NCBI GenBank assembly: GCA_014874475.1
Contig: JADBJJ010000023.1
Coordinates: 62,001-126,000 of the forward strand
Direction of reading: 5' to 3'
Length of the DNA: 64,000 nt
Origin: Chloroflexota bacterium
GTDB taxonomy: Bacteria; Chloroflexota; Anaerolineae; B4-G1; DUEL01
In this document: positions 19,031-29,042 of the stretch, piece after piece
How the letters are laid out: each line of letters starts with the position of its first letter
Position numbering within the stretch: the stretch's first letter is position 1
Position numbers and translations under genes: made by a program
The notes under the pieces: generated by a model
What the model was told of the DNA's origin: nothing
Seen by the model: the letters and a program-made list of their open reading frames with translations, nothing else
The model's database searches: none

Positions 19031-19606
19031 TTATCCCAGTCGGGGCTTAGCGATGATTTCCATCACCCGCAAGTCAAAGAAGGCCTGGGCATTAGCGGGC
19101 TTCAGGACCAGGGCGGTATCGGCTCCCCGGCCCGTCCCGGCGATGGCGATGCAGGGCTCCCCCACCCGGACCAGGCCAGCGTCCGCCGCCATCAGGGCGA
19201 TCTCTATACAGACCTTTGTCCCTTCCCCGAAGTTCCGCAGGGTAAAGGCGATAATCTCGTCGGTCAGGTAGGTATTCAGTTTGCGGCGGACGGCCCGGTT
19301 AATGCCGCCGAAGGCGTGCTGGCAGGTGAGGATACGCCCTCCACCCGCTTCTATCGCCGCGCGGCACTCAGGCAGCAATTCCTGATCGTTCGGCGCCCGG
19401 AAGCCAGTGGAATGGGTGACCACCACCACATCATAGCTCCGGAACACCTCCACCGTCCTCACGCCGGTTTCTCCGGTGGTGCTGGCGACGAGAACCGTCC
19501 GGATGCCCAGTTCGTCGGCCCGCCGGCGGGCCGCCTCCAGTGTCTGATCCGTGTTCTGGGGCCCGGGCTGGTCAAAGTAGAGAGTGGGGACAACAATGGC
19601 TGTCAT
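19031..19606 (-). CDS. stand-alone pyruvate kinase C-terminal-domain-like protein
   Basis: RTVLVASTTGETGVRTVEVFRSYDVVVVTHSTGFR; no catalytic barrel. Confidence 0.75.
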   Translation of the reverse strand: MTAIVVPTLYFDQPGPQNTDQTLEAARRRADELGIRTVLVASTTGETGVRTVEVFRSYDVVVVTHSTGFRAPNDQELLPECRAAIEAGGGRILTCQHAFGGINRAVRRKLNTYLTDEIIAFTLRNFGEGTKVCIEIALMAADAGLVRVGEPCIAIAGTGRGADTALVLKPANAQAFFDLRVMEIIAKPRLG

Positions 19607-19631
19607 CTGGACCTCCTCAAGAGTTGGCGAG

Positions 19632-20996
19632 TCAGGGGTTCGTTGATTTTGATGATTTCATCCTTCTGATTTTCTCCAGGCGGCGGAGGATGACCCGTTC
19701 GTACCCGTGACCTTTGGGACGAAACCATTGGCCTTCCACTCCATCCGGCAGGTACTGCTGCTCCACCCAGCCCTCGGGGTAGTCGTGAGGATACCGGTAG
19801 CCGGTATGCTCGCCCATCGTCTGCCGGTAATGCTCCCGCAAGGGGCCATGGAACAGGTCAGACTTATCTCGCAGGTGGATGGGTACCGGACCGACGCCGT
19901 GCTCCTCAATGTGGGCCAGTGCCCGCCAGTACGCGCCGACGGCGTTGGATTTAGGCGCCGTCGCCAGATAGAGAGTCGCCAGGGCCAGGTGGTATTGCCC
20001 CTCCGGCAACCCCACCCACTCAAAAGCCTGCGCGCAAGCGTTGACCACCACGACGGCCTGCGGGTCCGCCAGTCCCACATCCTCCGCTGCCAGAATGTAG
20101 AGCCGCCGGAGGATGAAATGGGGGTCTTCCCCCGCCGCGACCATTTTCGCCAGCCAGTAAAGCGCCGCGTCCGGGTCCGAGCCCCGTACCGACTTGATGA
20201 AGGCGGAGATGGTGTCGTAGTGCTCGTCCCCGGCCCGGTCGTACAGGAGCGCCCGCCGCTGGATGGAATCCTCCGCCACCGCCAGGGTGATGCGGATCAC
20301 TCCCGTCTCGTCCGGCGGGGTGCTCTCCACAGCCAGTTCCAGGGCATTCAGGGCGGCCCGGGCATCCCCGCCGGCAATACGCACCAGATGGGCCATTGCC
20401 TCCGGGTCCACGTGGACGGCGCGGCGCCCATAGCCGCGCTCCGGGTCCGAAAGCGCCCGCTCTATCACCAGCCGGACCTCGTCATCCGTGAGCGGCTTGA
20501 ATTGAAAGACGCGGGAGCGGGAGAGGAGCGGACCGACGACTTCAAAGTACGGGTTCTCGGTAGTGGAGCCGATGAGGGTGATGGTCCCGTCCTCCACGTG
20601 GGGCAGAAGGGCATCCTGCTGGGCGCGATTGAAGCGGTGGATTTCGTCAATCAGGAGGATGGTGCACCGCCCGTACATCCCGCGCCGCTCCTTTGCCTCC
20701 TGGACGACGCGCCGGATGTCGGCCACGCCGGCCATGACCGCGCTGAGAGTTTCAAAGTGGGAGCGAGTGGTGTTGGCGATAATCATCGCCAGCGAGGTCT
20801 TGCCGGTACCGGGCGGGCCCCAGAAGATGAGGGAAGAGAAGAGGCGGTCGGTCTCAATCGCGCGGCGCAGCAGGCGCCCCTCACCCAGAATGTGCTCCTG
20901 CCCGACAAACTCCTCCAGGGTACGCGGGCGCATCCGGGCTGCCAGCGGGGCCTCTTCGCGCGCCCGTTTCTGACCAAAATGCTCAAAGAGGGTCAT
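19632..20996 (-). CDS. rarA: replication-associated recombination protein A (MgsA/RarA AAA+ ATPase)
   Basis: RPRTLEEFVGQEHILGEG, FWGPPGTGKTSLA, LLIDEIHRFNRAQQDALLPHVE. Confidence 0.93.
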   Translation of the reverse strand: MTLFEHFGQKRAREEAPLAARMRPRTLEEFVGQEHILGEGRLLRRAIETDRLFSSLIFWGPPGTGKTSLAMIIANTTRSHFETLSAVMAGVADIRRVVQEAKERRGMYGRCTILLIDEIHRFNRAQQDALLPHVEDGTITLIGSTTENPYFEVVGPLLSRSRVFQFKPLTDDEVRLVIERALSDPERGYGRRAVHVDPEAMAHLVRIAGGDARAALNALELAVESTPPDETGVIRITLAVAEDSIQRRALLYDRAGDEHYDTISAFIKSVRGSDPDAALYWLAKMVAAGEDPHFILRRLYILAAEDVGLADPQAVVVVNACAQAFEWVGLPEGQYHLALATLYLATAPKSNAVGAYWRALAHIEEHGVGPVPIHLRDKSDLFHGPLREHYRQTMGEHTGYRYPHDYPEGWVEQQYLPDGVEGQWFRPKGHGYERVILRRLEKIRRMKSSKSTNP

Positions 20997-21192
20997 GGGC
21001 CGCCTCCCGAGGGTAATATAACACAGATGCCCCAACCTCACAAGGGGAATATCCTCACCCCACCCCCTCCCTTCTCCTAAACCTGGTTCGGGAGAGCGGG
21101 ATGCTTGACCTTATCCCCATCCCAGAGGACATCCAGGGCCTGGGGATCAAGAGGCCATTGGCCCGGTTGCCCCACCACGGGTAGCCTTGAGG

Positions 21193-21252
21193 TTGACAAT
21201 CTCTCCCCTCCATGCTATTATATAAACGTCCGTTTATTAAGCGTTTGTTTAT
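21193..21252 (+). promoter_or_regulatory. promoter plus 31-bp imperfect palindrome (candidate ArsR operator)
   Basis: TTGACA-N17-TATTAT with TG extension; ATAAACGTCCGTTTATTAAGCGTTTGTTTAT. Confidence 0.65.
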
Positions 21253-21308
21253 GTATTTGCCCTGCTCACCGGGTCAGTTGGTCCGACCCCAGTATCCAGG
21301 AGGACAGG

Positions 21309-21623
21309 ATGGAAACCAGCAGGGACACAGAAGCACGCCTGCGCCAGTTGGTTTGCTTCTTCTATGCGCTGAAAGACCCGGTGCGGCTGCGCATCCTGAT
21401 AGCACTGGCGCGGGCCGGGGAGATGACCGTTACCGAGATCGTAGAGGCAGTCCATCTGGCCCAGCCGCTGGTCTCCTGGCATCTGGCTCGCCTGCGCGCC
21501 GCCGCGCTGGTGCGGGTGACGCGGGACGGTCGGCTGGCCCGCTACGCGCTGGATGTAGATGCGCTGGAGCGCCAATGGGCTGATTTCCTCTCTATGCTTC
21601 AACTATCTCATCAAGGAGGTTGA
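21309..21623 (+). CDS. ArsR-family winged-helix repressor
   Basis: [64 protein letters not shown]. Confidence 0.88.
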   Translation: METSRDTEARLRQLVCFFYALKDPVRLRILIALARAGEMTVTEIVEAVHLAQPLVSWHLARLRAAALVRVTRDGRLARYALDVDALERQWADFLSMLQLSHQGG

Positions 21624-21628
21624 AACCA

Positions 21629-22729
21629 ATGGGAGAGAGCCGCAAGGTACGCGTAGCCATCATCGGTGTGGGCAACTGCGCCTCGTCTCTTGTACAGGGC
21701 GTCTTCTTCTATCGCCACGTCCCCGACGACGGGGTAGTCCCCGGCCTGATGCACCCTGTCCTGGGGGGATACCACATCCGGGATATTGAGTTCTCCGCCG
21801 CCTTTGACATTGACGCGGAGAAGGTCGGGAAGGACCTCTCCGAAGCCATCTTCTCCGGCCCCAATAATACCCTCCGCTTCTGTGAAGTTCCCCATTTGGG
21901 TGTGCCGGTCAGCCGGGGGATGACCCACGACGGCCTGGGGCAGTATCTCCGCCAGGTCATCCGCAAAGCCCCCGGCCCCACTGCCGATATCGTCCGTATC
22001 CTGAAGGACACCGGCACCGATGTGGTGGTCAACTTCCTGCCGGTGGGCAGCGAGATGGCGACCAAGTGGTACATTGAGCAGATTCTGGAGGCCGGGTGCG
22101 GCTTTGTCAACGGCATCCCGGTCTTCATCGCCCGGGAGCCGTACTGGCAGAAACGGTTCGCCGAGCGGGGCCTGCCGGTTATCGGCGACGATGTGAAGAG
22201 CCAGGTGGGGGCCACCATCGTCCACCGGGTGCTCGCCCGCCTACTGCGAGATCGCGGCGTGCGGATTGACCGGACATACCAGTTGAACTTCGGCGGCAAT
22301 ATGGACTTCTTTAATATGCTGGAGAGGGAGCGGCTGGAATCCAAGAAAATCTCCAAGACCAGCGCGGTCACCAGCCAGTTGGACTATGAACTGCCGCCGG
22401 AGAACATCCACGTGGGGCCTTCGGACTATGTGCCCTGGCTGACGGACCGGAAGTGGTGCTACATCCGCATTGAGGGAACGTCCTTCGGCGAGGTGCCGCT
22501 GAACATTGAGTTGAAACTGGAGGTCTGGGATAGCCCCAACTCCGCCGGGGTGGTCCTAGACGCTATTCGCTGCTGCAAACTGGCGATGGACCGAGGCCTG
22601 AGCGGAACCGTGCTGGCGCCGTCGGCCTACTTTATGAAATCGCCGCCGGTGCAGATGAGCGACGACGTGGCCCGCCAGGCAGTAGAGGCATTCATCGCCG
22701 GGGAGGACAACCGGACACTGCAGGGATAA
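21629..22729 (+). CDS. ino1: inositol-3-phosphate synthase
   Basis: [20 protein letters not shown]...[18 protein letters not shown]...[15 protein letters not shown]...[12 protein letters not shown]. Confidence 0.93.
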   Translation: MGESRKVRVAIIGVGNCASSLVQGVFFYRHVPDDGVVPGLMHPVLGGYHIRDIEFSAAFDIDAEKVGKDLSEAIFSGPNNTLRFCEVPHLGVPVSRGMTHDGLGQYLRQVIRKAPGPTADIVRILKDTGTDVVVNFLPVGSEMATKWYIEQILEAGCGFVNGIPVFIAREPYWQKRFAERGLPVIGDDVKSQVGATIVHRVLARLLRDRGVRIDRTYQLNFGGNMDFFNMLERERLESKKISKTSAVTSQLDYELPPENIHVGPSDYVPWLTDRKWCYIRIEGTSFGEVPLNIELKLEVWDSPNSAGVVLDAIRCCKLAMDRGLSGTVLAPSAYFMKSPPVQMSDDVARQAVEAFIAGEDNRTLQG

Positions 22730-22805
22730 CGGAACGATGGGGCAGCAGCCCCCTTCTCTCACACTCGGCACGATGTATTTGGTATGAGAGAGTTAGGGGT
22801 TCGCT

Positions 22806-22833
22806 GTCACTCGTCGGTGGTCAGTGGTCCGAT
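22806..22833. repeat. four 7-nt units
   Basis: GTCACTC GTCGGTG GTCAGTG GTCCGAT. Confidence 0.7.
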
Positions 22834-22847
22834 ATTAGGAGGGCAAA

Positions 22848-23474
22848 ATGGAAAAGACGCGGAGTCGAAAACCGCCGCAGGTGTCCGAATCGCTGGCGGA
22901 GTGGGCGCGAGAGGCCGCGCAGGCATTCACCATCCCGATAGCCCAGGTTCTGGCCCGCTGGAAGGTTCACCCTAACACCCTCACCCTGTTGGGATGTCTG
23001 CTGACCATTGGGGTGGGTGGTGTGATTGCCAGCGGACGCCTGGCGTTGGGGGGCTGGTTGGTGGCTATCGTTGCCCCGATAGATGCGCTGGACGGCGCGC
23101 TGGCCCGGGTGACCGGCCGCAGCAGCCGCTTCGGCGCATTTCTGGATTCCACCCTGGACCGGGTCTCTGAGGCTGTTCTCTTTCTGTGCCTGGCAGCCCA
23201 CTATCTCTGGCGCGGAGCCACGACGGAGGTCCTGCTGGCCTTCCTGACGATCATCGGGGCCAATCTGGTCAGTTATACTCGCGCCCGGGCCGAAGCCAAC
23301 GGCTACTCCTGCAAGGTCGGCCTCTTCACCCGCCTGGAGCGTATGACTGTGCTGGCCGTAGGCCTGATCCTGGGCGCGCCGACCATCGCCCTGTGGGTGC
23401 TGGCGATTGGCTCCAACCTGACGACTCTCTGGCGTATTCTCCATGTCTACGCCCAGGCCCGCAAGGATGGCTGA
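22848..23474 (+). CDS. CDP-alcohol phosphatidyltransferase (inositol-phosphate acceptor plausible)
   Basis: DALDGALARVTGRSSRFGAFLDSTLDRVSEA matches DG(x)2AR(x)8G(x)3D(x)3D. Confidence 0.88.
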   Translation: MEKTRSRKPPQVSESLAEWAREAAQAFTIPIAQVLARWKVHPNTLTLLGCLLTIGVGGVIASGRLALGGWLVAIVAPIDALDGALARVTGRSSRFGAFLDSTLDRVSEAVLFLCLAAHYLWRGATTEVLLAFLTIIGANLVSYTRARAEANGYSCKVGLFTRLERMTVLAVGLILGAPTIALWVLAIGSNLTTLWRILHVYAQARKDG

Positions 23475-24345
23475 CCTGGACGGCCAACCAGTCGGTGTAG
23501 AGATGTTGGAAACTTTCCGCGAAGCCATCCGATTCCGCCACAGCACCCGTCGGTACGCCGACCGGTCGGTGCCAGACGACGGACTGGCTCACCTGCTGGA
23601 GTTCGCCGCCCAGGCCCCTCACCTGACCGACGTTCCCCCACGGGTGACGTTAATCAGCGGCCGGGAGCAGGTGGGGCAGATTCTGGCCCGGTACATAGGG
23701 GTCTATGGGCTGGTTCAGGGAGCGCCGCACCTGCTGGTGGGGTTGATCCCGGAGGATTCGGACCGGGCCCGGCTGGACCTGGGGTACGTCCTGGAACAGG
23801 TCGTTCTGGAGGCGACGCGGCGGGATCTTTCCACCTGCTGGATGACCGGCTCCTATCACCCGGAGCGGGCCGCCGATAGGGTGGAGCGGAGGCCGGGTGA
23901 GGTCATCGCTGCGACGGTGGCGCTGGGGTACGCCCGCGAAGACCGGCTGGCCCGCCTCCACGATAGCACCATCCGGCGGCTGGTGGCGGCTCATCGCCGC
24001 CGTCCGCTGGAGGAAATCGTCTTCGCCGGAAAGTGGGGCGCGCCCTGGTCACCCACGAGAGCCGACCCGGCGCTGGTAGAGGTGCTGGAGTGTGCCCGGC
24101 TGGCCCCCTCGGCCGAAAACCGTCAGCCCTGGCGGTTCGTAGTGGAGGGCGGCGCAAAACTGCGCCTTCATCTCTTCCTGACCGGGCCATCTCCGATAGA
24201 CGCCGGGATTGTGATGGCCCACGTGGCGCTGGCAGGGGCCGAGTTGGGATGGGATGGGCATTGGGTTCTGCACTGGCAGGACCCCGCACTGCTGGAGATG
24301 GTCAGCGCTCCGCCGGGCATCATTCCGGTGGGGACATTCTCCTAA
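23467..24345 (+). CDS. nitroreductase-family protein
   Basis: FREAIRFRHSTRRYADRSVPDDGLAHLLEFAAQAPH; second half CARLAPSAENRQPWRFVV. Confidence 0.82.
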   Translation: MADLDGQPVGVEMLETFREAIRFRHSTRRYADRSVPDDGLAHLLEFAAQAPHLTDVPPRVTLISGREQVGQILARYIGVYGLVQGAPHLLVGLIPEDSDRARLDLGYVLEQVVLEATRRDLSTCWMTGSYHPERAADRVERRPGEVIAATVALGYAREDRLARLHDSTIRRLVAAHRRRPLEEIVFAGKWGAPWSPTRADPALVEVLECARLAPSAENRQPWRFVVEGGAKLRLHLFLTGPSPIDAGIVMAHVALAGAELGWDGHWVLHWQDPALLEMVSAPPGIIPVGTFS

Positions 24346-24387
24346 ATTCACCACCCAAACACGATATCATTTTCGCGTCCCCGCGGT

Positions 24388-24879
24388 CTATTTCGCGCTC
24401 AGGAACCGTTCCTCTATCAGGTCCGCCAGACCGACCACATCGTCCAGACCAAACTGAGGCACGTCCAGATCGTAGGGCTGGTCGGTGGCAATGGCGACCA
24501 GTTCCTCGGGTGCGCAGATCAACTCCCGGCCTCTCTCGGCCCGGCTGACCTCAACCTTGGGCGCCGGTCCCCGCTTATACCCCTCCGTCAGCACAATATC
24601 CGCGTCGTGAATGGTGACGACAATCTCCGGCAGGGTCAGTTCCCGCTCCAGCCGCTGGATGTGGGCAATCCGGTTGGGAGAGGCGATGACGACGTGGTCG
24701 GAGCCGGCCTGCGCGTGCCGCCAGGTGTCTTTGCCGGGCTGGTCTATCTCAAAGCCGTGCACGTCGTGCTTAATGGTTGCCACCCGGTAGCCGCGCCGTT
24801 TCAGTTCGGGGATCAATTTCTCCAGCAGGGTGGTCTTGCCCACCCCGGATTTGCCGACGATGGAGATGACGGGAACCAT
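24388..24879 (-). CDS. mobB: molybdopterin-guanine dinucleotide biosynthesis protein B
   Basis: MVPVISIVGKSGVGKTTLLEKLIPELKRRGYRVATIKHDVHGFEIDQPGKDTWRHAQAG. Confidence 0.93.
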   Translation of the reverse strand: MVPVISIVGKSGVGKTTLLEKLIPELKRRGYRVATIKHDVHGFEIDQPGKDTWRHAQAGSDHVVIASPNRIAHIQRLERELTLPEIVVTIHDADIVLTEGYKRGPAPKVEVSRAERGRELICAPEELVAIATDQPYDLDVPQFGLDDVVGLADLIEERFLSAK

Positions 24880-24955
24880 CGGACCTCCCAGAAAGCGAAA
24901 TGACAGGCCAGGCACCTCGGGAAGTGCCTGGCCCGTTATATGGGAATCGGGACGA

Positions 24956-26197
24956 CTAGACCAGCAAAGGCACTCCCTCCCGAAGGGTCTGAATCCAACG
25001 CTGGAAACGGTCCCGGAGGAGGGCAGGCACCCCTGAGGGTTGAGAATTGAGGGGCGGGTGAGACGCGATCTCCCAGAGAATGTCTGCTACCCGCCGGGCA
25101 GCCTCCGGCGAGGCCAGACGGCGGGCCTCTTCGGCAGCAAATCGCCGCGCGGCCGGGTTAGCGATGAGGCGAGCCACCGCCGCGGCAGCCCGCTCCGGCC
25201 CCGGCGCCCATACCCCCGCCCGCGCCCGGACGACCAGGTGGACGTTCGGGGTCTCCTGAGCGGGGATAGCGCCCCACAGGACCATCGGGACGCCGACGGT
25301 GAGGGCTTCCGCAATGGTCGTGGGCCCTGCTTTGGTGAGCAGCACATCGGCGGCCCGCATCCACTCGTGAACGTTCTCCACGAATCCCTCAATCCGCGTC
25401 GGCACGGGCCAGGAGATGGCCAAAAGCCGTTCCCGCAGCCATTCGTTCTGCCCGGCGATGACAACCAGTTGAGCCGTCGGCGTGGCGGTAGCAACCGCCC
25501 GGGCCACCGCCTCCAGCGGCTCAAAGCCCACTCCCCCGCCCATCAACAAGACGGTCGGCCGGTCAGGCTCCAATCCCAGTCTCCGGCGGACGACGGCCGG
25601 GTCTTCAACGGCGATCTGCTGGAACTGGGAGCCGATGGGCAGGCCTGTTACCTCTATCCGCCCCGGCTCCACTCCGTGCCGGAGCAGTTGCTCTCGGGCT
25701 GCTTCGGTGGGGACCAGATACCGCCGGACTCTAGGGGCCACCCACGCCGCGTGCATCACCACCAGGTCCGTCCCCACCGCGACGAAGGGCGTGGAGAGCC
25801 CGGTCCACTCCAGGGCGCGGGAGATGGTGTACACCGGGACAGGATGGAAGGAGACAATGACGTCGGCAGGATGGTCCCGGAACAGGCGCATAACCCGGGG
25901 ATAGGTCAGCGGCCAGGCCAGGTGACAGATGGCCCGAACCCGCCGCCATCCATTCAGCAGACGGAACCCCCACCCGTATATGCGCCCGCCACCCCGAAGA
26001 GCGATCGGATACCAGTCCGGTGCCCGGGAGAGGGGCCATGGGGCGTATTCGGCCAGGACGTCCACCAGCGTCACCCTGGCTTGTTCGCCGTATCGGGCCG
26101 TCAGCGCGTCGGCGACGGTCCGGGTCACCCGCAGATGACCGCCTCCGGTCCGGGAGTGCAGCAGCAGGAATCGGAGCGAGCGCATGTCATGAGCCAT
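24956..26197 (-). CDS. MGDG synthase/UgtP-like glycosyltransferase
   Basis: [21 protein letters not shown]...; C-terminal GT-B motif [16 protein letters not shown]. Confidence 0.85.
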   Translation of the reverse strand: MAHDMRSLRFLLLHSRTGGGHLRVTRTVADALTARYGEQARVTLVDVLAEYAPWPLSRAPDWYPIALRGGGRIYGWGFRLLNGWRRVRAICHLAWPLTYPRVMRLFRDHPADVIVSFHPVPVYTISRALEWTGLSTPFVAVGTDLVVMHAAWVAPRVRRYLVPTEAAREQLLRHGVEPGRIEVTGLPIGSQFQQIAVEDPAVVRRRLGLEPDRPTVLLMGGGVGFEPLEAVARAVATATPTAQLVVIAGQNEWLRERLLAISWPVPTRIEGFVENVHEWMRAADVLLTKAGPTTIAEALTVGVPMVLWGAIPAQETPNVHLVVRARAGVWAPGPERAAAAVARLIANPAARRFAAEEARRLASPEAARRVADILWEIASHPPLNSQPSGVPALLRDRFQRWIQTLREGVPLLV

Positions 26198-26405
26198 CGT
26201 TTCCCTCCAAAGACATCGGTCCCAGGATTTTTTTGACTCCTTTCTCAAAACGGGAGCGGGGGAGCATCAATCGCCGCCCGCAGGTCAGGCAGCGGATGCC
26301 GATGTCGGACCCCACGCGGGTTACCACCCACTGATACCCGCCGCAGGGGTGGGGCTTCCGCATCTGGATAACATCGCCGATGTGAACTGGTAGCGGTGGT
26401 CGCAT
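26187..26405 (-). CDS. DUF951 family protein
   Basis: [52 protein letters not shown]. Confidence 0.85.
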   Translation of the reverse strand: MRPPLPVHIGDVIQMRKPHPCGGYQWVVTRVGSDIGIRCLTCGRRLMLPRSRFEKGVKKILGPMSLEGNDGS

Positions 26406-26412
26406 ACCATCC

Positions 26413-27753
26413 TCACCGCAGGGGCAGGCCCGCCCCAATGTTGGAGGACATCAGGCGGACCCGGGCGACCCGCCGGCCGTCCATCTCCTCCACCCGCAGC
26501 CGACACCCGTTCTCCAGAACAACCTCATCTCCGACCATCGGTACCCGGTCCAGCCGCCCCATCACCAGCCCACCGACGGTGGTGTAAAAGGGGTCGCTCA
26601 GGGCCAGGTTCAGCGCTTTGTTCGCCTCGTCTATAGTCATCAGCCCGTCCAGCAGGATGCTTCCGTCCGGTAGGTGCTGGACGTGGGGAGCAGAGGTCTC
26701 AAACAGGTCACCGATGTCCCCCACAATCTCCTCCAGCAAGTCCTCCAGCGTCACCAGGCCAGCAGTACCGCCGTACTCATCCACCAGGATGGCGATATGC
26801 TGGCGGGCGCGCCGGAAATGGGCCAGCAGGTCAGCGACGGAGACCGTCTCCGGCAGGAAGAGCGCTTCCCGCATCAGGGCGCGCGCAGTCAGATCGAAAC
26901 GGCAGGCCCGGATGGGCCGCAGGAGGTCCTTCAAGTAAACGATGCCGACAATATGGTCCAGGTCGTCCTCAAAGACCGGGAATTTGGTCAGCGCGGTCCG
27001 TTCAGCCAGGTCGGCCAGTTCCTCCAGAGTGGCGTCGGTGGAGACACAGACCATCTCGGTACGGGGAACCATCACTTCAGCGGCCCGGCTGGAGCGGAGG
27101 TCAAAGACAGCGCGCAGCATCTTCTCTTCTTCGGCTTGCAGGACTCCCTCCTCCTGGCTGGCCTCAATGAGCATCTTCAGTTCCTGGACGGAGTGGACTC
27201 GCTCATGCCCGCCGGCCGGGTGGACCCCCAGCAGCCGGAGCAAGCCGTTTCCGGCACCGTGCAGGGCCCAGATGGCAGGCCGGAAAATCTGGAAGATAAC
27301 CACCATCGGCCGGGCGACGAAGAGGGCGGTCCGCTCCGGATTCTGCAGGGCGATGGACTTGGGGGTCAGTTCGCCCGCGACCACGTGGAGGAAGGTGATG
27401 CAGATGAACGCAATGGCGACGGCAATGGAATGGGATGCAGTCCCGATCCAGGACTCGGGGAGGAATTGCAAAAGGGGGACAAAGAGGTGAGCCAAGGCCG
27501 GCTCCCCGATCCATCCCAGAGCCAGGCTGGCAATGGTGATACCCAGTTGGGTGGCCGCAATGAAACGGTCTGGGTCATCCAGGGCCCGCTGGACGATCGG
27601 AGCGGTGGGATGGCCCTGGGCGGCCAGTTCCGCCACCCGCGTCCGCCGGACGCTCACCAATCCAAATTCAGCCGCAACGAAGAAAGCATTCAGCAAGACA
27701 AAGAAGAGAACACCCAGCAACCCGGTGACAATAGAAGGCCAGAAACTGTTCAT
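26413..27753 (-). CDS. hemolysin-family CNNM/CBS-domain transporter (HlyC/CorC)
   Basis: DUF21 TM domain, CBS pair, C-terminal transporter-associated domain. Confidence 0.92.
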   Translation of the reverse strand: MNSFWPSIVTGLLGVLFFVLLNAFFVAAEFGLVSVRRTRVAELAAQGHPTAPIVQRALDDPDRFIAATQLGITIASLALGWIGEPALAHLFVPLLQFLPESWIGTASHSIAVAIAFICITFLHVVAGELTPKSIALQNPERTALFVARPMVVIFQIFRPAIWALHGAGNGLLRLLGVHPAGGHERVHSVQELKMLIEASQEEGVLQAEEEKMLRAVFDLRSSRAAEVMVPRTEMVCVSTDATLEELADLAERTALTKFPVFEDDLDHIVGIVYLKDLLRPIRACRFDLTARALMREALFLPETVSVADLLAHFRRARQHIAILVDEYGGTAGLVTLEDLLEEIVGDIGDLFETSAPHVQHLPDGSILLDGLMTIDEANKALNLALSDPFYTTVGGLVMGRLDRVPMVGDEVVLENGCRLRVEEMDGRRVARVRLMSSNIGAGLPLR

Positions 27754-29042
27754 CTACCGCTGCTTGCTCCGTATTTCGCATTCCGTGATCCGACCAGGAC
27801 AATGGGAAGCGCCAGGAGGAGGCTCAGGCCCCAGAGAGCCAGCCCGGAGGCGTTATCGGCAATCCACACCATCCATTTCCCCATCCCGCTCAGATCGGCC
27901 CGCCAGGCCCGCTCCAGTTGGTCCAGGGTGATGGAGAGGGCTCGTTGAACCCCGGCCTCGCAGTCGGCGCCGTCGGCATAAGCCAGGAGAAGGGCGCGGA
28001 TGCCGCTATCGCCGTACTGCTGCCGGATATAGCGGACCAGGCTCCCGCTCTCGGCGTAGGCCAGCAGTATCTCCGCTGGATCGGTAGAGAAGGGAGGGCA
28101 GAGATTCCGGAGGGGAATCAGGCGTCCTTCGTCCCGGGCCCGATCCAGCAGAGAATCCATATTGGGGTCAGGGCGGATTTCGTTGGCCACAGCCAGCCCT
28201 TCGCTCAGCCATGCCGGGACATAGAGGTATCCCTGCGGACCGGTCAGACGGTAGACCAGGAGATGGGTGAGTTCATGGGGAATCTCCCGCTCCATTTGAG
28301 CGATGTATCCACCGTCGTGGGGGACTGCGACCAGAACGACCCCGATCTCCGGGCGGGCCTGTCCGCCCATCCACTCCCGACCGGCCATCCGCAGCGCAGC
28401 CTGCAGGTCGGCCACCGACGGGTACAGAAAAATGTCCACTTTCTCCGGCGGCGGCACGTTCAGGGAACGGGAAATTCGTTCCAGGCTGGTGGCAGCAATA
28501 TCCAGCGCGGCCTGTATATACGGGGGGTCATCCACCGGGCTGTAGACGGTGATGGGGCCGGATGTCCGGCTGAACCAGTTCCATCTGTTGTCCTCGTAGC
28601 GGAAGGTGGAGACGGGGGTGGTCAGTTGATGGCCCGCCGCGTCCCGTACTTCCCACCACCACCGGACAATGCCAAAGGGAGGAAATGGGAAGAGGCGCAG
28701 GTCCCGGGTGAACGTCGCCTGAACCGAAGGTTCGGGGTCCACCAGGACAGGGGTAACTTCTACCCGCTCATAGCCTGCTGCCTGGATGTAGAGGTACAGC
28801 GCGGTAATGTCAGACGATGCAGTAGCCTGAATGGAGAAAACCGCCTGCTGACCGAAGGAATACGTGACAGTAGCCGCCTGAACGGTGATGGGCGTTTCCT
28901 GGTATGGCGCCGGGCCCGCAATGACCGCGGAGGGCAGGAACAGCAACAAGATAACAAGAAGCAGGATAGCGAGGGTCCAGATGACTCGGATTGGCAAAGC
29001 CCCCCGACTGGCTACTCCATACTTCTTACTCCTGATCTTCAT
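27750..29042 (-). CDS. peptidase MA-like (gluzincin) membrane protein
   Basis: Signal peptide, EREIPHELTHLLVYRL zinc motif, C-terminal TM. Confidence 0.8.
   Translation of the reverse strand: MKIRSKKYGVASRGALPIRVIWTLAILLLVILLLFLPSAVIAGPAPYQETPITVQAATVTYSFGQQAVFSIQATASSDITALYLYIQAAGYERVEVTPVLVDPEPSVQATFTRDLRLFPFPPFGIVRWWWEVRDAAGHQLTTPVSTFRYEDNRWNWFSRTSGPITVYSPVDDPPYIQAALDIAATSLERISRSLNVPPPEKVDIFLYPSVADLQAALRMAGREWMGGQARPEIGVVLVAVPHDGGYIAQMEREIPHELTHLLVYRLTGPQGYLYVPAWLSEGLAVANEIRPDPNMDSLLDRARDEGRLIPLRNLCPPFSTDPAEILLAYAESGSLVRYIRQQYGDSGIRALLLAYADGADCEAGVQRALSITLDQLERAWRADLSGMGKWMVWIADNASGLALWGLSLLLALPIVLVGSRNAKYGASSGR
27765..27792 (-). repeat. heptad array in C-terminal codons of peptidase MA gene
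   Basis: CGGATCA CGGAATG CGAAATA CGGAGCA. Confidence 0.7.
29006..29033 (-). repeat. heptad array spanning stop of HEAT gene and N-terminal codons of peptidase MA gene
   Basis: AGGAGTA AGAAGTA TGGAGTA GCCAGTC. Confidence 0.7.
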
